The translations under genes and the position numbers were made by a program. Below, in pieces: positions 59,399-64,000 of a DNA stretch of 64,000 bases (its first letter is position 1; every line of letters begins with the position of its first letter). A model generated the notes under the pieces. The model was not told the DNA's origin. It ran no database searches and worked only from the letters and a program-made list of their open reading frames with translations. Origin of the DNA: Bacteroidaceae bacterium. Its GTDB lineage: Bacteria > Bacteroidota > Bacteroidia > Bacteroidales > Bacteroidaceae. The stretch is taken from the NCBI GenBank assembly GCA_017442185.1, contig JAFSAT010000024.1:62001-126000 (forward strand), written 5' to 3'.

Positions 59399-59414
59399 TT
59401 TTATTGATACTTTT

Positions 59415-60518
59415 TTAATGTGTTTCCCAGAATTTGATGTACTGTCGGGCTACTTTGTCGGGGGAGTGGTGGCGCTCGATGTATTTAATGCTGTCGAGCT
59501 GCATTTGTGGAATCTGTTCTTTGTGTTTGAGAAGTTCTTCCATTTTGCGGTAAACATCTTCTTCGTCGGGAATGACATTTATCATTGGGCGCAGAGATTT
59601 TTCGCCGAGTATTTCGTAACACTCTTCTTCGGCTCCGCCTACTACTATTTTCCCGTTGCTTAGTGCTAATAGTGCATTCATGCCGGGTGAGTATCCGTAT
59701 AATTGGTCGAGGAGAACGTCGCAGTCGGCTATCATTTTTTGATATTCTTTGAATGGTATATTTTCGGCACGCAGTATTTCGCAATCGTGGGGGTAGTCTG
59801 CTTTCAGGCGTTCCAATGCGCGTAGCATAATGTCGGTACCTTTGTATACGCTGCGGCTGCGTTGTATGCCTATGAAGAATCTCACTTTGCGCCCTCCGGA
59901 GTATATGTTGCACAGATTTTCGGGATGGCTGTAAATGGGGAAAGGTATGTATGTGAGCTTTTGGGCATGTTTTTCGAGGTATGCTGCATGATATTCGTAC
60001 ATTCCTGCGATGATGCCGTTGCACTCGTTGGCAATGTATTTGTTCAGTCGGGATTTTGGGGTTTCCAGCCAATCGTCGGCTTGTCCTTTGGTGTATTCGT
60101 TGGTTATCTCTCTGTTGCCTATGTTAAAATCGGAGTAGCGTAGGTTGTAGGGTTTTTTTGTGGCGTATTCCACCCAGTAGGCGTCCATTCCGAATGCTCC
60201 CATGAATATTTTTTTGTTGTTGCGGCGCAGGTAGCGATATATGGGGTGCAGGCGTTCGGCTTTCAGCTCGAGGAACATAGGGTTTATTATTTGAACAATG
60301 TCGTAACCTCTTAAAAAGGGTAGTGTGGAATATACCTTTGCCATGTATAGCACTCCTCCTATGGTGTTGTAGCTGTGGCGGATGAGTGAAATATCCCGGC
60401 GGTAGTTCTTCCAAAAATCGCCATTGCTTGCTACGCATACGGTGTGTCCTAAATTGCGTAATCCCTCGGCAAGGGTCCAATGTACGTTGCTGTATTCGCC
60501 TATCAGGAGTATTTTCAT
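59415..60518 (-). CDS. Glycosyltransferase, GT-B fold (family 4-like)
   Basis: 367 residues. The N-terminal Rossmann half starts MKILLIGEYSNVHWTLAEGL and includes NLGHTVCVASNGDFW. The C-terminal half carries RKVRFFIGIQRSRSVYKGTD, LRAENIPFKEYQKMIADCDV and an EX7E-like region around GGAEEECYEILGE, where nucleotide sugar would bind. Acceptor and donor are not evident. It is the last gene of a three-glycosyltransferase operon and overlaps the previous stop by 4 nt. The role is probably synthesis of a surface polysaccharide or glycan (inference). Confidence 0.82.
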   Translation of the reverse strand: MKILLIGEYSNVHWTLAEGLRNLGHTVCVASNGDFWKNYRRDISLIRHSYNTIGGVLYMAKVYSTLPFLRGYDIVQIINPMFLELKAERLHPIYRYLRRNNKKIFMGAFGMDAYWVEYATKKPYNLRYSDFNIGNREITNEYTKGQADDWLETPKSRLNKYIANECNGIIAGMYEYHAAYLEKHAQKLTYIPFPIYSHPENLCNIYSGGRKVRFFIGIQRSRSVYKGTDIMLRALERLKADYPHDCEILRAENIPFKEYQKMIADCDVLLDQLYGYSPGMNALLALSNGKIVVGGAEEECYEILGEKSLRPMINVIPDEEDVYRKMEELLKHKEQIPQMQLDSIKYIERHHSPDKVARQYIKFWETH

Positions 60519-61519
60519 TTTTTCATGGGTTTTTTCCTTGATATTATCATGCGCAGTATGTGTAACCCGTATCTGTTGTTTGCCATCATGCGAAATATTT
60601 TATATTTCAATGAGTAGTTTGCGGGGGGCAGGGGGTATAGCGAGAGTGGACGCAGTTGTGTATCGCATACGTGGGCTATTTCTTGTGCGCTGCACCCGTT
60701 GTAGGCGTAGTTCAGTATTGTGTCTACTGTGAGCATTGTTATTTTGTGCTTGAGGGCGCGTTTTTGTATGTTGCTGCTTTTTTCCTGTTTTGTGTCTCTG
60801 AATGTGCAGAGCCTTTTTAGCAGTAGAATAAGGTGATTCATGCGCTCTTTTTCAAACTCGCGGTTGGTGCTCGATGTTATGGACTCTTTGCGTATGCAGT
60901 AATTGTAGATTGTTGCGTTGCTGTATATAAGGCTTGAGGCGTGATAGTGGAGAAGGGTGTTAAAGTCTTCGTCTTCGTGGTATACGTCTGTTTTAAAGCG
61001 GATATTGTGCTTCATTGCCACTGAGCGTTCAAATATATAGGTGCATGGGCTGCCCGAGAGGTTGAATTTTTCCATATATGCGGCACCGCTTATGGTGTTG
61101 CTGTATTTTAGTCTTATGTTTTTTATGCTCTCAAGGGCGGCACGTTCGCTGTGGCAGATTTTGTAGTGGAAGCGAAATATTTGCGGCAGCTCGGTGTGTA
61201 TTACTTTAAGACATCTGTTCATAGAGTCGGGTTGCAGACAGTCGTCGGCGTCTATGAATTGTATATATCTTCCGCGTGCTTCTTCGATGCCTTTGTTGCG
61301 TGCTGCTCCGGGGCCGGCGTGAGCTATGTTTATTACGCGCAGTTCTTCTTGGGGAAAGGTTTCGTTGAGCCACTGTGGCGGTTCGTGGGAACCGTCGTCA
61401 ACTATTATTATCTCGTAGCTTCCTTGTGGCATTTTTTGGTCGACGATGCTCTTGACACAGCGCATCAGCAGGTCTCCCGGGAGGTTGTAGTGTGGTATGA
61501 CGATTGAAAGGAATAGCAT
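60515..61519 (-). CDS. Glycosyltransferase family 2
   Basis: 334 residues from the ATG at 61519 (MLFLSIVIPHYNLPGDLL); a longer frame runs into the preceding gene and is not used. GT-A fold with VDDGSHEP (nucleotide-binding Asp pair), GPGAARNKGIEEARGRYIQFIDADDCL (the DxD-type DAD motif) and a C-terminal helical part of about 120 residues. It is a cytoplasmic or membrane-associated inverting transferase with unknown sugar. It sits 11 nt after the first GT2 gene and overlaps the third glycosyltransferase gene. Confidence 0.9.
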   Translation of the reverse strand: MLFLSIVIPHYNLPGDLLMRCVKSIVDQKMPQGSYEIIIVDDGSHEPPQWLNETFPQEELRVINIAHAGPGAARNKGIEEARGRYIQFIDADDCLQPDSMNRCLKVIHTELPQIFRFHYKICHSERAALESIKNIRLKYSNTISGAAYMEKFNLSGSPCTYIFERSVAMKHNIRFKTDVYHEDEDFNTLLHYHASSLIYSNATIYNYCIRKESITSSTNREFEKERMNHLILLLKRLCTFRDTKQEKSSNIQKRALKHKITMLTVDTILNYAYNGCSAQEIAHVCDTQLRPLSLYPLPPANYSLKYKIFRMMANNRYGLHILRMIISRKKPMKK

Positions 61520-61530
61520 GGTTGTTTTTT

Positions 61531-62502
61531 TTAGCACAGTTTTTTCTTCAGCATGGCGTAAAGTCGGCAGTGTGCTGATGCTCCCAGCAGGGCAAATGTG
61601 GTGTATTTGATTTTTCTTTTGGCCGGGAGGTCTTTGCGATATAGTTCGGAGAGTGTCATGCGCTCTGCGTTGATTTGTGCACAGGCGGTTTTTTGTTCCT
61701 CTTTGCTGCCGTCGGAGCAACGCAGGAGGTCGGTGAGACAATCTAATGTCCTTAGGAGCATGTCGTGGCTCTCTTGGTGCATTGCGTAGCGGTATTTTAT
61801 TTTCTTATACAGTGTCAGCATGTTGTTGTATCTGTTGCTGAGCGACTTGAAACTGTATTTGTGTGAGATGCCCTCGTTGTTGTCGTGATAATAGTAGAAG
61901 CCTGCATCGGAGTAGTACATGGCGCGACTGCTCTCTATGAGCATGGGGGTTGTGAGGATATCTTCAAATACTTCGCCTTCGGGGTAGCGGACAAAAAAGA
62001 AAAGGTCGGCGCGATATATTTTGTTGCATGCGTAGCAGTGCATGTAGCCTTTGCGTTTTATCCAGTCTCTGAAGATACTCTCGCTTCCTGTGATTTTTTG
62101 TGGAGAAAACGATACGACATTGCTTTGCGGTGTTTCGTAGTGCTCTGTCACGGGATATTCGAGTATGTCGATGTCCGGATTTGACAGGAGTATGCGCATG
62201 TTGTAGTAGTATGTCCCTGATGCTACTGTGTCGTCGCCATCTACAAATGTTATGTATTCGCCTTGTGCGGCTGCAAGCCCTGCATTGCGTGCCGAGGAGA
62301 GGCCTCCGTTTTTCTTGTGTATTACTTTTACCTTGTCGCACTCTTGTGCGTAGCGGTCGCATATAGCTCCGCAGTTGTCGGGGGAACCATCGTCCACAAG
62401 TATCAATTCATAATCGGTATATGTTTGTTGGAGTATACTCTCGATGCACCTTTGAAGATGTCGTCTTACTTTGTATACCGGTACTATGATGCTTAGTTTC
62501 AT
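61531..62502 (-). CDS. Glycosyltransferase family 2
   Basis: 323 residues. It opens KLSIIVPVYKVRRHLQRCIES, with LVDDGSPDNCGAICD, KKNGGLSSARNAGLAAAQGEY and the metal-binding FVDGDDTV. The motif set is that of EpsJ/CpsJ-like family 2 enzymes of capsule and exopolysaccharide clusters. The C-terminal part is helical with many Tyr and Arg. It is the first gene of the operon; TATCTTCG (62542-62535, minus) is the likely -7 box about 33 nt upstream. A hairpin at 62619-62664 separates it from the MFS gene. Confidence 0.92.
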   Translation of the reverse strand: MKLSIIVPVYKVRRHLQRCIESILQQTYTDYELILVDDGSPDNCGAICDRYAQECDKVKVIHKKNGGLSSARNAGLAAAQGEYITFVDGDDTVASGTYYYNMRILLSNPDIDILEYPVTEHYETPQSNVVSFSPQKITGSESIFRDWIKRKGYMHCYACNKIYRADLFFFVRYPEGEVFEDILTTPMLIESSRAMYYSDAGFYYYHDNNEGISHKYSFKSLSNRYNNMLTLYKKIKYRYAMHQESHDMLLRTLDCLTDLLRCSDGSKEEQKTACAQINAERMTLSELYRKDLPAKRKIKYTTFALLGASAHCRLYAMLKKKLC

Positions 62503-62618
62503 TTTTCTCTTTGGTGTTCCATGCGTAATATTTGCGAAGATACGAAGAACTTGCGTAATAATGGCAGGATTGGGTGAAAATCTGAAAAATTGTTGCCGGT
62601 TATTGTTCTTATATATAA

Positions 62619-62664
62619 ATAAGCGGAAGTTGCTTATATGTTTTTTTATGCAACTTCCGCTTAT
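62619..62664 (-). terminator. MFS gene terminator
   Basis: ATAAGCGGAAGTTGC / GCAACTTCCGCTTAT is a 15-bp perfect stem with a 16-nt loop that includes a T-run on the plus strand. It lies about 50 nt downstream of the MFS stop codon. Confidence 0.75.
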
Positions 62665-62712
62665 GGTATCACTCGAGCTTTTGCCTTGTTTTATTCTGTG
62701 ATAAGATTTTTC

Positions 62713-64000
62713 TTATTCCAATCCATAGTGTTTTTTTGCATCCTCTTTTTTAAGCATTATGGCGATGCAGATGGCAATAATACCGAATAATGCAAAAATG
62801 GACATAGGTACGGTGTAGTCGTAGTTTACAACAGCGCCTGTTGCGTCTTTAACCTCGGCATATTTATCAATAACCCAACCTATGAGCAATGGAACCATTG
62901 AGAGGCCTATGTTCTGAATATAGAAGATTATCGAGTAGGCCGAACCCAATTGTTTCATGGGAATTATTTTGGGTACTGAGGGCCACATGGCCGAGGGTAC
63001 CAATGAGAATGCAATACCCAAAAGCACCATCACTAATATGGCAAACCAATAGACATTGAAGATGGGTAGTGCAAAAAGTATATGCACAAGAGCCAACATC
63101 ATGGAGCCTATAATCATAAGAGTGGCGCCCTTGCCTTTGCGGTCGTAGAGCGAACCGAACAGGGGTGTCAGCAGTATGGTTCCGAAAGGCAGCATGGCGG
63201 GAATAAGGCCGGCAAGCTCAGGCTCTACTCCATATTTGTATATCATCAGTTTTGTTGCAAATTTAAGGAACGGGAATACTGCCGAATAGAACATCAGGCA
63301 CAGGAAGGTTATAAGCCAGAAGCCTTTGTTCGTGAAAATGAATTTGAGGTCGCTCAGTTTGAATTCCTCTTCTTTATTCTCTTCTTGTGTTACGGTAGAT
63401 GCATCTAATTTGCGATCGAGGATGCAATAGACAAGGTACGATACAAAACCTATACATAGTAGCGCGGCTCCCAGAAGCAGTGGGGCCGATACGTTGCCCA
63501 TTGCTTTTGCCAACGGCAGGCTGCATGCAAGGGCTGCTGCGGTTCCTATGCGTGCCATAGCCACTTGCAGGCCCATGGCAAGTGCCATCTCGTGTCCTGT
63601 GAACCATTTGGCAATCACTTTTGTAACTGTGATACCTGTAATTTCGGCGCCCATTCCGAAGATTGCGAAGCCTAAGGCTGCCACTGCCACCTGCATAGGG
63701 TAGCCCATGAACATTGCATCGCCAAAATTACTGTCGAGAGCATACCACTTGATGAGTGCTCCTGCAAGCATCAGCGAGCAGCTCATTGTACCGGTGATGC
63801 GTATTCCGCATTTGTCGAGTATGATGCCGCCGAAGAAGAGCATAAGCAGGAATACGTTGATATATCCGTATGCTCCCGAAAAGAAACCATATTGGCTGCT
63901 TGTCCAACCAAGGTCGTTGACAAGCATATCTTCGAGGGGTGCCATTACGTCGGTTATAAAATAACCGCACATCATTGTGAACGATACTATGGCAAGTGCT
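62713..64000 (-). CDS. MFS transporter, start beyond the right edge
   Basis: The frame is open through the window edge. The first in-window residues read ALAIVSFTMMCGYFITDVMA, so the true start lies outside. The visible 429 residues hold about 11-12 membrane segments with the MFS loop 2-3 motif (GGIILDKCGIRITG) and the loop 8-9 counterpart (LFGSLYDRKGKGATL). The general look is of the organic-anion/oxalate-formate-type branch, but the substrate cannot be assigned. The C-terminus is a short lysine-rich tail (KKEDAKKHYGLE). It is followed by its own terminator. Confidence 0.88.
   Translation of the reverse strand, partial: ALAIVSFTMMCGYFITDVMAPLEDMLVNDLGWTSSQYGFFSGAYGYINVFLLMLFFGGIILDKCGIRITGTMSCSLMLAGALIKWYALDSNFGDAMFMGYPMQVAVAALGFAIFGMGAEITGITVTKVIAKWFTGHEMALAMGLQVAMARIGTAAALACSLPLAKAMGNVSAPLLLGAALLCIGFVSYLVYCILDRKLDASTVTQEENKEEEFKLSDLKFIFTNKGFWLITFLCLMFYSAVFPFLKFATKLMIYKYGVEPELAGLIPAMLPFGTILLTPLFGSLYDRKGKGATLMIIGSMMLALVHILFALPIFNVYWFAILVMVLLGIAFSLVPSAMWPSVPKIIPMKQLGSAYSIIFYIQNIGLSMVPLLIGWVIDKYAEVKDATGAVVNYDYTVPMSIFALFGIIAICIAIMLKKEDAKKHYGLE

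Noticed and set aside
61520-61741. N-terminal extension of the second GT2 protein
   Set aside because: It would overlap the preceding glycosyltransferase gene by 211 nt, and the extension is Arg/Gln/Thr-rich antisense-like sequence. The GT2 fold starts at the ATG at 61519.

Overview
The window is chromosomal DNA of a member of the Bacteroidota, most likely order Bacteroidales; I cannot settle the family. Reasons: many promoters have the phylum's TAnnTTTG -7 box, in several cases with TTG or TTTG about 20 nt upstream; Shine-Dalgarno sequences are absent; secreted proteins end in type IX secretion (T9SS) sorting domains; and TlpA/DUF4369 proteins, a HTCS-like regulator and small Bacteroidales-type lipoproteins are present.

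Layout. 1-16 kb is mostly housekeeping: valS (cut by the left edge), mazG, an ECF sigma / membrane protein / Spy-like operon, rnz, rpsA, a MATE transporter, marC, two TlpA-type thioredoxins, a DUF1573 protein and a stand-alone AraC domain. At 15-17.5 kb lies a TPR / His-kinase-dimerisation / receiver / AraC regulator with no ATPase domain. From 17.7 to 45.9 kb there is a 28-kb block of large exported proteins. It holds an Ig-like T9SS cargo protein and then a tightly packed six-gene operon: a beta-barrel, a 4,970-residue giant, an FN3 protein, a lipoprotein, a small T9SS protein and a 1,374-residue secreted protein. From 46 to 64 kb follow a lipoprotein, a PI-PLC-like enzyme, a YkvA/TrhA pair, murB with a PhnP-like hydrolase, a five-gene envelope operon ending in apbE, a nucleotidyltransferase, a second large T9SS protein with a recent internal duplication, SRP RNA, three tRNA genes, a three-glycosyltransferase operon and an MFS transporter cut by the right edge.

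Main discovery candidates. (1) The 21.3-45.9 kb operon looks like an uncharacterised Bacteroidota cell-surface system built on a giant protein with seven tandem TANFOR-like beta domains. Here the giant also carries an EF-hand, leucine-rich repeats and three tandem ~300-residue modules, and it ends in a domain closely resembling the C-terminal domain of ribosomal protein L7/L12. (2) A family of ~85-bp palindromic intergenic elements each ends in a -7 box, and each array sits directly upstream of a gene in the same orientation; their stem-loops show compensatory changes, which suggests a dispersed 'portable promoter'. (3) A second, ~95-bp element lies upstream of two unrelated genes.

Working model (inference): the operon products are exported by Sec. 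The barrel and the lipoprotein sit at the outer membrane, the giant and the FN3 proteins are displayed outside, and the small sorting-domain protein uses T9SS. Nothing in the sequence gives the biological role directly; adhesion, recognition or surface-matrix assembly are the plausible options.
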